A DNA stretch of 64,000 bases from Corynebacterium sp. 122RC1 (GTDB taxonomy: Bacteria > Actinomycetota > Actinomycetes > Mycobacteriales > Mycobacteriaceae): NCBI RefSeq assembly GCF_024580955.1, contig NZ_JANIKD010000012.1, positions 20,625 to 84,624 on the forward strand, in the 5' to 3' direction. The translations under genes and the position numbers were made by a program. Shown piece after piece: positions 45,463 to 54,151 of the stretch; positions within the stretch are counted from its first letter, which is position 1, and each line of letters opens with the position of its first letter. Under the pieces are notes generated by a model that saw only the letters and a program-made list of their open reading frames with translations, made no database searches and had not been told where the DNA came from.

Positions 45463-46731
45463 ATGGATTTCAAACGTCTTTCATCATCGCTGCTGTTCCG
45501 GATCATTGTGGCAATCATCCTGGGCATCATCTGCAGCTTCTTTTTCCCCGTGGCACTCGGCCGCGTCTTTGTAACCTTCAACAGTCTCTTTGGCAATTTC
45601 TTGGGCTTCTTCATCCCAGTGTTGATCTTTGCCTTGATTACTCCCGCAATCGCAGGCCTCGGCCGCGGTGCTGGTAAGTGGCTGGCCATTACCACCGGCA
45701 TCGCCTATGGCTCCGCAGTGATTGCCGGCATTATCTCCTGGGCCGTGGCTACGGGGCTTTACCCCATTCTTTTGGCGGGTCAGCAGAATGTAGAGGTAGC
45801 AGATATTGATGGTGGGGCTCTCCAGCCCTTCATCACCATCGAGATGCCTGCCCCAATGCCTGTGATGACTGCCTTGATCCTGGCGTTTGTTATCGGTGTT
45901 GCGATGACCGTGGTGAAGTCCGACACCCTCTTTGCTGGCGTTGCCGATTTGCGCCGCGTGGTGATGAAGGTAATTTCGGGCTTTGTTGTGCCATTGCTGC
46001 CGATTTACATCTTCGGTATGTTCCTTTCTCTCGGCATGAACGGCAACCTTGTGTCCACGCTTACCGCGTTCGCCAAGGTACTTGTTCTCGCCATTGTGCT
46101 GAGCTTCTTATTGTTGATCGCTCAGTTCACTATTTCTGGTGCGATTGCTCGTAAGAATCCGTTTACCTCATTGAAGAACATGATGCCGGCATACTTCACG
46201 GCTCTTGGTACCTCTTCCTCTGCCGCAACCATTCCAGTGACCTATGAATGTGCACGCCGCAATGGCGTGAGCCAGTCCGTGGCTGGTTTTGTGGTCCCAC
46301 TTTGCGCGACTATTCACCTTTCCGGATCCATGATGAAGATTACGTTGTTCGCCTTCGCGATCATGTTCATGGACGGCATGGATCTTTCTTTTGGCAAGGC
46401 ACTCGGCTTTCTGCTGATGTTGGGTGTCACCATGGTTGCAGCCCCAGGCGTTCCTGGTGGTGCGATCATGGCTGCTGTCGGTCTGCTCACCGCCTCGCTT
46501 GGGTTCAACGATGACCAGATTGCACTGATGATCGCTGCGTACATCGCTATCGATTCCTTCGGTACCGCTTGTAACGTCACTGGCGACGGCGCTATCGCTC
46601 AGGTTGTTGACCGCTGGGCGAAGGGCAACATCGAGCGCTCAGCGCTTGATGAAGAAGATGACCTCGGTCTGGCATCTGCTATCGAGGGTATTGAAAAGAA
46701 GGAGTTGGAGGCGGAACGGAACCTCTCCTAA
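45463..46731 (+). CDS. sstT: Dicarboxylate/amino acid:cation symporter, SstT type
   Basis: The 422-residue protein has eight membrane segments and two re-entrant loops of the DAACS family. It opens FRIIVAIILGIICSFFFPVALGRVFVTFNSLFGNFLGFFIPVLIFALITPAIAGLGR. HP1 is ALGTSSSAATIPVTYECARRNGVSQSVAGFVVPLCATIHLSGS, HP2 is APGVPGGAIMAAVGLL, and the NMDGT-like motif appears as IDSFGTACNVTGDGAIAQVVD. This pattern is that of serine/threonine:Na+ symporters (SstT) rather than glutamate or C4-dicarboxylate carriers. A glutamate- and lysine-rich tail follows. ATG 45463 is used; GTG 45457 is possible. A perfect terminator and a perfect parS follow. Confidence 0.88.
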   Translation: MDFKRLSSSLLFRIIVAIILGIICSFFFPVALGRVFVTFNSLFGNFLGFFIPVLIFALITPAIAGLGRGAGKWLAITTGIAYGSAVIAGIISWAVATGLYPILLAGQQNVEVADIDGGALQPFITIEMPAPMPVMTALILAFVIGVAMTVVKSDTLFAGVADLRRVVMKVISGFVVPLLPIYIFGMFLSLGMNGNLVSTLTAFAKVLVLAIVLSFLLLIAQFTISGAIARKNPFTSLKNMMPAYFTALGTSSSAATIPVTYECARRNGVSQSVAGFVVPLCATIHLSGSMMKITLFAFAIMFMDGMDLSFGKALGFLLMLGVTMVAAPGVPGGAIMAAVGLLTASLGFNDDQIALMIAAYIAIDSFGTACNVTGDGAIAQVVDRWAKGNIERSALDEEDDLGLASAIEGIEKKELEAERNLS

Positions 46732-46747
46732 CCCCTAATACCTTCTA

Positions 46748-46776
46748 AACCCGCGCTTTCCTAGCGCGGGTTTTTT
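46748..46776 (+). terminator. Rho-independent terminator after sstT
   Basis: Stem AACCCGCGCT / AGCGCGGGTT with a 5-base loop and six T (46771-46776). Confidence 0.96.
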
Positions 46777-46779
46777 CAA

Positions 46780-46795
46780 TGTTTCACGTGAAACA
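46780..46795. other. parS site, perfect
   Basis: TGTTTCACGTGAAACA, intergenic, placed directly after the sstT terminator and 50 bases before the DUF1846 promoter. Confidence 0.97.
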
Positions 46796-46843
46796 TTCGA
46801 TTTTTTGCGCAGTGCCCATTCGCGCCGGTGGTACGTGTCCGGA

Positions 46844-46849
46844 TAGGAT
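46844..46849 (+). promoter_or_regulatory. -10 box TAGGAT of a leaderless promoter
   Basis: TAGGAT is followed by eight bases and ATG 46858. Confidence 0.55.
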
Positions 46850-46857
46850 GGGGTTCC

Positions 46858-48357
46858 ATGGTAAATGCTATTGGGTTTGACCGTGAGCGCTACATCGCTT
46901 TGCAATCGCAGCACATTCGCGAACGCCGCGAACAACTAGGGGGAAACGGGGGCCGCCTGTACCTCGAAATGGGCGGCAAACTCTTCGACGACTTTCATGC
47001 CTCCCGAGTGCTTCCAGGGTTCACTCCCGACAACAAGATCGCGATGCTTGACCGCATTCGTGATGAAGTTGAAATTCTCATTTGTATGAACGCTAAGGAT
47101 CTGCAGCGCCAGAAGGTGCGAGCAGACCTTGGCATCACTTATGAAGAGGATGTCCTCCGACTCATCGATGTGTTCCGGGAGCGCGGGTTTCTCGTGGAAC
47201 ATGTGGTGATTACTCAGCTTGAAGACGAGAACTCTCTCGCAGTGGCCTTCATTGAGCGCCTCGAGCGCCTTGGCGTGAAGGTATCCCGCCATCGTGTGAT
47301 TGCTGGCTATCCCACCAATATCGACCTCATCGTCTCGCCCGAGGGTTTGGGGCGCAATGAATATGCGGAAACCACTCGCGACCTCGTTGTTGTAACTGCG
47401 CCCGGCCCGGGGTCTGGGAAGCTCGCCACCTGCCTCTCGCAGGTGTACCACGAGCACAACCGCGGAATTGCCACCGGATACGCGAAGTTTGAAACGTTTC
47501 CCATTTGGAATCTTCCGTTGGAGCATCCCGTAAACCTTGCGTACGAGGCCGCCACGGTTGATCTCAACGATGCAAATGTGATCGATCCATTCCATCTCCA
47601 GGCTTATGGAGAACAGACCATTAATTACAACCGCGACGTGGAGGCCTTCCCACTGCTCAAGGCGTTGCTTGAGCGACTGCTTGGGCATTCTCCCTACAAG
47701 TCCCCTACGGACATGGGCGTGAACATGGTGGGGTTGTGTATCTCGGATGACGATGTTTGCCGAGGGTCCGGGCGCCAAGAAATTATCCGGAGGTACTTCC
47801 AGGCGCGCGTGCATGAGGCAATTTCCGGTAGTTCCACGGAGCAGTCTGAGCGTGCCGCTGTAGTGATGGCGAAGGCAGGTATCTCTGAAACCGATCGGCC
47901 AGTTGTTCTTCCCGCCCGCAGCGTAGCAAGCGAGGACCTTCCTGGAAGTGCGATCGAACTTCACGATGGAACGATTATTACTGGCCGCACTAGTGATCTT
48001 CTAGGTTGTTCCTCCGCAATGCTCTTGAACGCACTCAAGCATCTGGCTGGCATTGACGACGCCCAGCATCTCCTCTCCCCTGGTTCCATTGCGCCGATCC
48101 AGCGGCTCAAGACAGAGCACCTCGGTTCCTCCAATCCACGGTTGCACACTGATGAGGTGCTCATTGCGCTTTCGGTCTCGGCGGAAACAAACGCGGAGGC
48201 TCAACTGGCCCTCGACCAGTTGAAGAATCTGCAGGGATGCAATGCGCACACAACCACAATCTTGGGAACTGTAGATGAGGGTATTTTCCGCAACCTTGGG
48301 GTGCTGGTGACGAGCGATCCCAAGTTCCAACGGAAGCGCCTGTATCAAAAGCGATAG
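46858..48357 (+). CDS. DUF1846 family protein
   Basis: The 499-residue protein starts [55 protein letters not shown] and matches the DUF1846 (UPF0371) family: [90 protein letters not shown] are its strongest blocks. APGPGSGK is a P-loop-like segment, which suggests nucleotide binding, but no activity is established. ATG 46858 is taken because the TAGGAT box stands eight bases away. The length is the usual one for the family. The TAG at 48355-48357 ends the frame and no partner gene is obvious. Confidence 0.93.
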   Translation: MVNAIGFDRERYIALQSQHIRERREQLGGNGGRLYLEMGGKLFDDFHASRVLPGFTPDNKIAMLDRIRDEVEILICMNAKDLQRQKVRADLGITYEEDVLRLIDVFRERGFLVEHVVITQLEDENSLAVAFIERLERLGVKVSRHRVIAGYPTNIDLIVSPEGLGRNEYAETTRDLVVVTAPGPGSGKLATCLSQVYHEHNRGIATGYAKFETFPIWNLPLEHPVNLAYEAATVDLNDANVIDPFHLQAYGEQTINYNRDVEAFPLLKALLERLLGHSPYKSPTDMGVNMVGLCISDDDVCRGSGRQEIIRRYFQARVHEAISGSSTEQSERAAVVMAKAGISETDRPVVLPARSVASEDLPGSAIELHDGTIITGRTSDLLGCSSAMLLNALKHLAGIDDAQHLLSPGSIAPIQRLKTEHLGSSNPRLHTDEVLIALSVSAETNAEAQLALDQLKNLQGCNAHTTTILGTVDEGIFRNLGVLVTSDPKFQRKRLYQKR

Positions 48358-48645
48358 TTGCCGTTAAAGGTGTGTCGGATATTCGTATAGCGAAGTTTTT
48401 GTGCCTAGAGCTTTCAGAAGGGCTGTTGGATCAAAAGGCAAGAAAACAACTTGACGGAGATCCAAAATAATTGAAGTTTCCAACTAATGGGCCATCCGAC
48501 GGAAATTTCTTGATCTCCGCGCGATATTTTCGCCCACCCTGGGAGCCATCTGTTTTACGTCACTGTGACGTTGAACCTGGGAGGTTACTGGGAAGGTTCA
48601 GGAATGCCCCACCACCGCTTCACGGGAAACTAGAGTGGCCACAGT
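48358..48645. other. Gap between the DUF1846 gene and the VanZ gene
   Basis: 288 bases with no gene. Lower GC than the neighbours. The TAGAGT at 48631-48636 is a plausible -10 box for the VanZ gene; nothing else is recognised. Confidence 0.5.
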
Positions 48646-49125
48646 ATGGATACGAGGAAACACACTATCGCGGCGATCGGCGTCTATGGCGCAATGATGG
48701 CTGTACTGATCTTGTTGAAGTCTCAATTTCAGATTGGCCAACTCTGGGCGGAAAGCAATCAGGTGAACCGGAGTGTGGAGCTGCGGCCCTTTGATCAACT
48801 CTTCTACGCGAGTGATTGGTTTATTCCAGCATTTGGGTACGGCGGCAACTTCCTTTTGTTCGTTCCCTTTGGTTTGCTCCTTGGTAGCCGGATGAAGGTG
48901 GGGCTCGCAACGGCGACCGCTGCGATAACCAGCCTAGGGTTCGAGGTACTGCAATATGTTTTCGCGTTGGGATACAGCGACATTGACGATCTCTTTATGA
49001 ATACCCTAGGCGGGTTCGTCGGTGCGGTCATTGCGCGCCTATGCGGACCTCGCTATCAAAGACATTGGCAATGGCTTGCCATAGCTCTGGCGGCTATCTT
49101 CGGTGTTCTTGTGTTGGTGTTTTAG
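48646..49125 (+). CDS. VanZ-like membrane protein
   Basis: The 159-residue protein has four membrane segments and the VanZ core: LRPFDQLFYASDWFIPAFGYGGNFLLFVPFGLLLG and FEVLQYVFALGYSDIDDLFMNTLGGFVGAVIARL. VanZ-type proteins are named for low-level teicoplanin resistance, but most members have no known role. The 3' end overlaps the minus-strand hypothetical gene by 87 bases. ATG 48646 lies nine bases after TAGAGT. Confidence 0.85.
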   Translation: MDTRKHTIAAIGVYGAMMAVLILLKSQFQIGQLWAESNQVNRSVELRPFDQLFYASDWFIPAFGYGGNFLLFVPFGLLLGSRMKVGLATATAAITSLGFEVLQYVFALGYSDIDDLFMNTLGGFVGAVIARLCGPRYQRHWQWLAIALAAIFGVLVLVF

Positions 49126-50100
49126 AGAGAACTTTGCCAAATCATGTGCGAGTTTCAGTGCCTCAAGGATGTCGCCGTTGTTTACGAGTGCAGTGTTGAG
49201 CATCCACTCATTCCAAACTTCTTTTTTCACCAGGCGTGGGAGCGCGAATAGGAAGAGTCTGTAGACCGCCCACAAGGTGAAGTGCCCCAGTTCTGTTGGA
49301 GAATCCTTAGGGATTTGGGAGGCCTCGAGGAGGCCAGCTTCCTCTAGTTCTTTCAATGCAACATCGAATCGGAACTCAGGGAAATTAGGATGCTTCTTAT
49401 ACAGGCGGTGGAACTCCCTCTTGGCGCGTTTCAACGAGTTGTGATCGCGTAGGAGAAATAGGAACTCCAGCAAGAGGCTCCAGTAGTGTTGCTTCCCCAC
49501 GAAATGCGGCAGGCACAACAATGCCATGGCGCGGTCGGCATGGTTACTCAGGCTGCGATACGTTACTTCCCAGAGGCTATAAGGAATGAACGGGTACTTT
49601 TTGCTAGCTCTGAGAAGCACAGGGTCATTGAAACTACGCCGCGGCGCCTGAGGTGGGATTCCTGGAATAGGCGCCATGCCCTTAGCAAACACCGTATGGA
49701 AGCGCTCATGAGGGAGGAAGTGCACCGAGGTGGAATTGCAATGTTTCACGTGAAACATTGCATTTTTGGTGTCTGGAAGTTGTACGCAGAATTCTGGGAA
49801 CATATCCAGAAAGTTCCCTACTGCAGGAATTCTGCTCAACGGGTGGCACACTAACGAGGTATCAAAAAGGTCGCCGTTGGACGCGATGAGCATTTGATTT
49901 AATGGTGGGCGGTGTAGGGCGATTCGGATTGCATCGAATAGTGTGTTTGTAGGAGCATTCAAATCCACGGCGGTCAGCCAGAAGCCACCGTAGTCATCTT
50001 GGATTTGCACAACCTCACCATTTTGAATGCGGTCATTGCGGGCAACGATCGGGCGGAGGTAGGCCTCCGAACGCAATTGAAGTTCAGTGAATATGTTCAT
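49039..50100 (-). CDS. Hypothetical protein with internal parS
   Basis: The 353-residue frame begins MNIFTELQLRSEAYLRPIVARNDRIQNGEVVQIQDDYGGF and ends QSYGKPLPMSLIARSA. The C-terminal part (NSLKRAKREFHRLYKKHPNFPEFRFDVALKELEEAGLLEA) is helical and basic; no signal peptide, membrane segment or known motif is recognised. Codon use is more AT-rich than in the neighbours, which would fit acquired DNA. A perfect parS encodes [10 protein letters not shown] near residue 118. The overlap with the VanZ gene at its end is unusually long. It could be a recently gained or lineage-restricted gene. Confidence 0.6.
   Translation of the reverse strand: MNIFTELQLRSEAYLRPIVARNDRIQNGEVVQIQDDYGGFWLTAVDLNAPTNTLFDAIRIALHRPPLNQMLIASNGDLFDTSLVCHPLSRIPAVGNFLDMFPEFCVQLPDTKNAMFHVKHCNSTSVHFLPHERFHTVFAKGMAPIPGIPPQAPRRSFNDPVLLRASKKYPFIPYSLWEVTYRSLSNHADRAMALLCLPHFVGKQHYWSLLLEFLFLLRDHNSLKRAKREFHRLYKKHPNFPEFRFDVALKELEEAGLLEASQIPKDSPTELGHFTLWAVYRLFLFALPRLVKKEVWNEWMLNTALVNNGDILEALKLAHDLAKFSLKHQHKNTEDSRQSYGKPLPMSLIARSA
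49742..49757. other. parS site, perfect, inside a hypothetical gene
   Basis: TGTTTCACGTGAAACA, encoding MFHVKH in the gene at 49039-50100. Confidence 0.97.
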
Positions 50101-50148
50101 GCCTACTTAGACATGTTGAACCCATATTTTGGTTCCATCTTTTCGCAA

Positions 50149-50164
50149 TGTTTCACGTGAAACA
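50149..50164. other. parS site, perfect
   Basis: TGTTTCACGTGAAACA ending immediately before the stop codon of the response-regulator gene; 407 bases from the previous parS. Confidence 0.97.
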
Positions 50165-50770
50165 TCAGATGAGCCGCTGTTGGCGAGCCGTCGTAATCGC
50201 AGCAGTTCTGTTGTCCACACCCAATTTTGCATAGATGTGCACAAGATGGGTTTTCACGGTGGCCTCGGAGATGAACAATTTCGCAGCCAACTGCCGATTC
50301 GTAGCCCCCGACTCCAACTCCCTAAGAATCTCGATTTCCCGTGAGGAAAGTGCGGTTTGTGGTTGTGAAATACGTTGCATAAGGGCATCAGCGGCTTCAG
50401 GAGCGAGCGTACGCTTGCCCTGTGCGGTGGCAACCACTGCATCGTGAAGAGCCTGAGCAGGGGCATCTTTCAATAGGTAGCCCATTGCACCGGCCTCGAT
50501 GGCGGCAACAATATCCGCCTCGGTGTCATAGGTTGTGAGGACAAGTACCGGTGGACCTCCGGACAAGTTGCGTGTCAGTGTGATGCCATCCACCTCGGGC
50601 ATCTGAATGTCGGTGATCACCACGTCAACTTCCCCAACTGATTCCTGTGTGATGCCGGCACCGCTACTTGCCTCTGCCACCACAGTGATGTCCGGGAAAC
50701 TGTCCAGGATGCTCCGTAGCCCTGCTCGGACTACAGGATGGTCGTCTATCAGCATCACTCGAAGGTTCAT
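50165..50770 (-). CDS. chrA: NarL/LuxR-type response regulator, ChrA-like
   Basis: The 201-residue protein has a receiver domain with the acidic pocket in LIDDHPVV and phospho-acceptor Asp in VVITDIQMPEVDG (about residue 54), the switch Thr in VLTTYD and Lys in YLLKDAPAQAL. The C-terminal LuxR helix-turn-helix is LSSREIEILRELESGATNRQLAAKLFISEATVKTHLVHIYAKLGVDNRTAA. It is directly downstream of the kinase gene by nine bases. The layout regulator-kinase divergent from an FtsX-type exporter is that of the heme-responsive ChrSA-HrtBA system of C. glutamicum and C. diphtheriae; the name is by this homology and context. Confidence 0.8.
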   Translation of the reverse strand: MNLRVMLIDDHPVVRAGLRSILDSFPDITVVAEASSGAGITQESVGEVDVVITDIQMPEVDGITLTRNLSGGPPVLVLTTYDTEADIVAAIEAGAMGYLLKDAPAQALHDAVVATAQGKRTLAPEAADALMQRISQPQTALSSREIEILRELESGATNRQLAAKLFISEATVKTHLVHIYAKLGVDNRTAAITTARQQRLI

Positions 50771-50779
50771 GAAATTCTC

Positions 50780-51943
50780 TTAACGTGCGTGACTGGAAAG
50801 TGGAATATGGCAACTGAGCGCTGTGCCCAATTCAGAGCTCTCAACCGTGATGGTTCCTCCGAGCTCTTCAACTCGTTTCCGAAGCCCGGGGAGACCATAA
50901 CCGCCCTCTCCGGCACTTGTTTCCCTGAATCCCCTTCCGTTGTCTACGACATCCATGCTGACCTCAAGCTCCCAGACAGCCAGGGTGCAGACTGCCTTGC
51001 GGGCGTCGGCATGCTTCGAAACATTCGCCAGACCTTCTTGAGCGGTGCGCAGAAGCGCCCGGGTGATGGGTTCAGGAAGTGCCTTGTCGGTGTTCCCCAC
51101 GAGTTCGAGTGAGATTTCAAGGGGCTTGCCTAGCGCCTGTTGCTTGAGCTCCTGAGTGTGCACAAGGTCTTTCAGGGCTGCCACTAGTGGCTCCCCGATG
51201 GCGAGGTCTCGGACGAGGCGCCTTGCTTGTTCCAACGCGGCAGATGCCTGCTGTTCAATGATTTCCAAATTCCCACCGGTGGTTTGAGCGCTGCGGGCGA
51301 GCAGCACGATTGAGCTCAAATTTTGTGCCACCGTGTCATGGATTTCCCGCGAAAGTCGCTCGCGTTCTTCTAGGCGCCCCGCCTGGTGTTCACTAGCGGC
51401 AAGTTCTGCCTGTGTTGCCTGGAGTTGATGGGCCACTGCCCGATGGTGTTCTGTCTGGTGGTGCATCGCGCGGGAGGTATGGAAGATGCCGATTCCCACC
51501 AACGTGCCGAACAGTGGGCCAAACACTTTTCCGTAGGTCCAGTTGTTGGGGTCGGAGACAAAGGGCGCAATCGCTGTCACACCCCACAGCCCAAAGGCGG
51601 CGAGTTCGCCCCACCAGGCGGGCAGAAGGTACAGGCTCAGCAGCATGATAGGGAACATGAGCCACGTGAAACCTTCGGAAGCAAACACCAGCACGAGCCA
51701 CAAGCACACCACCCCCGCGAGCCACCAGAGTGCGTAGGGTCGCCAGCGTTTCTCGTTGATCGTTCCAACGCAATAGAGAACCCCAAGGGCACAGGCGACG
51801 AGCACAATGTTCCACGTGAAACCACTCAAAATCACGCCCACGAGGAGGAGGATGGCAAACATCGAATGGAGTGCAACGCGAAGCATCTCTGGAAGCCGTT
51901 CAAAAGTGTTTTCCACCTTCTCCACGCTAGTCCACGGTTCCAC
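50780..51943 (-). CDS. chrS: Sensor histidine kinase, ChrS-like
   Basis: The 387-residue kinase has about six membrane segments in the first 175 residues (VALHSMFAILLLVGVILSGFTW, ACALGVLYCVG, ALWWLAGVVCLWLVLVFA and others) and no large extracellular loop, as in ChrS, which senses heme in the membrane. The HisKA_3 box is ERERLSREIHDTVAQNLSSIVLLAR, with His near residue 200, and the ATP domain has VDNGRGF and GGYGLPGLRKRVEELGG. GTG at 51941-51943 is the earliest start; a GTG further in is possible. A two-mismatch parS encodes GFTWN in the first membrane segment. Confidence 0.8.
   Translation of the reverse strand: MEPWTSVEKVENTFERLPEMLRVALHSMFAILLLVGVILSGFTWNIVLVACALGVLYCVGTINEKRWRPYALWWLAGVVCLWLVLVFASEGFTWLMFPIMLLSLYLLPAWWGELAAFGLWGVTAIAPFVSDPNNWTYGKVFGPLFGTLVGIGIFHTSRAMHHQTEHHRAVAHQLQATQAELAASEHQAGRLEERERLSREIHDTVAQNLSSIVLLARSAQTTGGNLEIIEQQASAALEQARRLVRDLAIGEPLVAALKDLVHTQELKQQALGKPLEISLELVGNTDKALPEPITRALLRTAQEGLANVSKHADARKAVCTLAVWELEVSMDVVDNGRGFRETSAGEGGYGLPGLRKRVEELGGTITVESSELGTALSCHIPLSSHAR
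51808..51823. other. parS-like site, two mismatches
   Basis: TGTTCCACGTGAAACC, inside the chrS-like gene, encoding GFTWN on the minus strand. Confidence 0.6.
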
Positions 51944-51952
51944 GTGAGTCCG

Positions 51953-51970
51953 ATCAACCGATCGGTTGAT
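51953..51970. promoter_or_regulatory. 18-bp perfect palindrome in the kinase/exporter divergent region, likely response-regulator operator
   Basis: ATCAACCGATCGGTTGAT is a perfect palindrome, 10 bases before the kinase GTG and 75 bases before the exporter ATG. Its position suits binding by the ChrA-like regulator to control both directions. The exact ChrA sequence of other species is not recalled, so the link is by position and symmetry. Confidence 0.7.
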
Positions 51971-52045
51971 TCAAGGTTCACCTGCCCAACTGATGGAAAC
52001 GCAGCCCGCAACGCGAAAAATGGAGTCCATTAGGAAAGGACTTGT

Positions 52046-53047
52046 ATGTTTTTAGCAATTCGGGAGATTCGTGTTGCCAAGGGGCGCTTTGCGCTCATCG
52101 GAACCGTGGTAACCATGATTACCTTCTTGCTTGTGATGCTCACTGGCCTGACCACGGGCCTCGGGCATCGCAATATTTCGGCACTGGAGGAGCTGAATCC
52201 ACAGGCGGTGGTGTTCAACCAGGAGGTTTCCTTCAACACTTCTGCGATCAGCGAGGAAATCCTTACAGAGGTTGGTGGTGTGCCGCTGGGTGCGAGTCAA
52301 AGTCGAATGGAAACCGACACGAACGCGGACGCAGTAGCTGTGTTGGGTTTGCCGGAGGGAACGGAAAGCCCTCATGGAACCATCGGGGAGGGCGCATTGG
52401 TGTCTGAAACGCTCGCTGAGGATCTGGGTGCGCAACCTGGCCAAACTGTGCTTCTCGGTGGTGTTGCAGTTCCCGTGGATTCCGTGGTGCCCGATGAGTA
52501 CTTCAGCCATGGGACGGTGGTTTGGGTCAATACGGAAACATGGCAAGCCGTAAGCCGCTCCGAAGACGTTGGAACAGTGCTGCTGCTCGAAAGCGAACCA
52601 ACCAACGTGCCCGAGAACATCTTTGTCACAGACCTCAAAGGTTCGTTTGATGGTTTGCCCGCATACGGTGCCCAAAAGGGTTCACTTCAGGCCATGCAGG
52701 GTTTCCTGTACTTGATTTCCGCGGTAGTGACCGTTTCCTTCCTTACGGTATGGACGCTTCAACGCACCAAGGACATTGCGATCCTTGCCGCGTTGGGTGC
52801 AAACAAACGCTATCTGCTCAAAGACGCGTTGGGACAGGCAGCAATCGTTTTGGCTATTGGTGCTGTGCTCGGTGCAGGGCTGGCTACAGGAATCGGAATG
52901 CTCATGGGGCAGGCCGTTCCGTTCATCTTGCAGTGGCAAGAGGTTGTTCTCACTGCTCTTGCGGTGTGGGTATTGGGGCTCGTTGGTGCTGGGTTTGCAA
53001 CGCGCCAGGTCACCAAAGTTGATCCACAAATTGCATTGAATGCTTAA
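52046..53047 (+). CDS. hrtB: ABC heme-exporter permease, HrtB-like
   Basis: The 333-residue FtsX/MacB-type permease starts MFLAIREIRVAKGRFALIGTVVTMITFLLVMLTGLTTGLG, very close to HrtB of corynebacteria by memory. The large extracellular domain (about residues 45-215) is followed by three membrane segments (LYLISAVVTVSFLTVWTLQRTKDIAILAALGANKRYL is the coupling helix). With HrtA it should expel excess heme. AAAGGA precedes the ATG. It is divergent from the two-component system. Confidence 0.85.
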   Translation: MFLAIREIRVAKGRFALIGTVVTMITFLLVMLTGLTTGLGHRNISALEELNPQAVVFNQEVSFNTSAISEEILTEVGGVPLGASQSRMETDTNADAVAVLGLPEGTESPHGTIGEGALVSETLAEDLGAQPGQTVLLGGVAVPVDSVVPDEYFSHGTVVWVNTETWQAVSRSEDVGTVLLLESEPTNVPENIFVTDLKGSFDGLPAYGAQKGSLQAMQGFLYLISAVVTVSFLTVWTLQRTKDIAILAALGANKRYLLKDALGQAAIVLAIGAVLGAGLATGIGMLMGQAVPFILQWQEVVLTALAVWVLGLVGAGFATRQVTKVDPQIALNA

Positions 53048-53056
53048 GGAGTCAAA

Positions 53057-53710
53057 ATGTCCGTACTCACGATTTCTGATCTCGTAGTTACCTATCCCGA
53101 CGGTGACTCCACAATCACGGCCCTCGACCACGTGAAACTTGAAGTAGATGCCGGCGAATTCGTGGCACTTGTTGGAGAGTCTGGTTCCGGTAAATCCACG
53201 CTGCTCGCGGTGGCCGCTGGCTTGCAAACACCCACGAGCGGCGAGGTTCTTCTCGAAGGATCACCAGTGGCAGATAACAGGCAGCAGGTGGGCCTCGTAT
53301 TTCAAGCAGCAAATTTGATTTCTGCACTCACCGCTAGGGAGCAATTGTTGATTGTAGATCACATGCGCGGTATCAAGCCTCGGGTGAAGCGTGCCGACGA
53401 GTTGCTGGCGCGAGTGGGATTAGAAGGCCTGCACAATCGTCGGCCGGGTCAGCTTTCTGGTGGCCAACGCCAACGAGTGAACATCGCTCGGGCCCTCATG
53501 AGTTCCCCCACCCTCCTGCTCGCAGACGAGCCGACTAGTGCGTTGGATGCACGCTTGAGCCGAGAGATCGTTGAGCTTCTTCGGGACGTCACACAGGAAT
53601 TCAATCTGGCTACCGTGATGGTGACGCATGATCGTTCGCAGATTCCCATGGCAACCCGAGCCGTTGAAATGCAAGGCGGTCACCTCTCTGAGCTGGAGCT
53701 CGTTCCCTAA
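53057..53710 (+). CDS. hrtA: ABC heme-exporter ATP-binding protein, HrtA-like
   Basis: The 217-residue ATPase has Walker A GESGSGKSTLL near residue 40, Q-loop VFQAANL, signature LSGGQRQRVNIARAL near 133 and Walker B LLLADEPTSALD. The pattern belongs to the LolD/MacB/HrtA group that drives FtsX-type permeases. AAGGAG lies before ATG 53057 and nine bases separate it from hrtB. It is probably part of the same mRNA. Confidence 0.87.
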   Translation: MSVLTISDLVVTYPDGDSTITALDHVKLEVDAGEFVALVGESGSGKSTLLAVAAGLQTPTSGEVLLEGSPVADNRQQVGLVFQAANLISALTAREQLLIVDHMRGIKPRVKRADELLARVGLEGLHNRRPGQLSGGQRQRVNIARALMSSPTLLLADEPTSALDARLSREIVELLRDVTQEFNLATVMVTHDRSQIPMATRAVEMQGGHLSELELVP

Positions 53711-54078
53711 AAGTGCAGGTCAAAGGTGATGAGCATTTGCCCAGCACTCTCTTTAGGGATTCTCAGCACATCGTATTTCTGCAGGTGAGCTTTCACAGGA
53801 AATTTCCAAATTCCATGTTTCCCCAGCTCAGGAGGGTTTGAGGTATCATTGCCAGCTTTGGCGCGCAATGCTTGAATAGGGACATCGCCAACGAAGGGAG
53901 AACATTTGGAACGCAGCAGGATGTAGCTCGTGAACGGTAAGGGACGACCGGACAAAATGAGTTGAGGGACATCATTTTCACGAGTGAACCTCCAAGGGAC
54001 TTTTACAGTGATGACGATCTGGAGCCGCACTACCCGCAGGAAATGCGAGGAGGGCGGCTCCAAATCGTTGTGGCACAA
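53707..54078 (-). CDS. Hypothetical protein
   Basis: A 123-residue frame between hrtA and leuS, on the opposite strand. Its C-terminal half (LGKHGIWKFPVKAHLQKYDVLRIPKESAGQMLITFDLHF) looks like a folded beta-rich domain with plausible codon use; the N-terminus is less convincing. It ends four bases into hrtA. Nothing similar is recognised. A perfect parS lies 11 bases upstream of its ATG. Confidence 0.4.
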   Translation of the reverse strand: MCHNDLEPPSSHFLRVVRLQIVITVKVPWRFTRENDVPQLILSGRPLPFTSYILLRSKCSPFVGDVPIQALRAKAGNDTSNPPELGKHGIWKFPVKAHLQKYDVLRIPKESAGQMLITFDLHF

Positions 54079-54088
54079 GTTCTTTCAA

Positions 54089-54104
54089 TGTTTCACGTGA
54101 AACA
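54089..54104. other. parS site, perfect
   Basis: TGTTTCACGTGAAACA, intergenic, 63 bases before the leuS start. Confidence 0.97.
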
Positions 54105-54137
54105 TTGCCCTATTCAGGCAACAAGCGGGGAACATAC

Positions 54138-54143
54138 TAGACT
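54138..54143 (+). promoter_or_regulatory. -10 box TAGACT of a leaderless leuS promoter
   Basis: TAGACT is followed by eight bases and ATG 54152, with no ribosome binding site in the gap. Confidence 0.6.
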
Positions 54144-54151
54144 GTTTCAAC

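Noticed and set aside
46936..47964. 342-codon minus-strand frame opposite the DUF1846 gene
   Set aside because: Composition is that of an antisense shadow, with no conserved motif and no ribosome binding site.
51658..51673. parS-like TGAGCCACGTGAAACC
   Set aside because: Four mismatches; only the CACGTGAAAC core matches.
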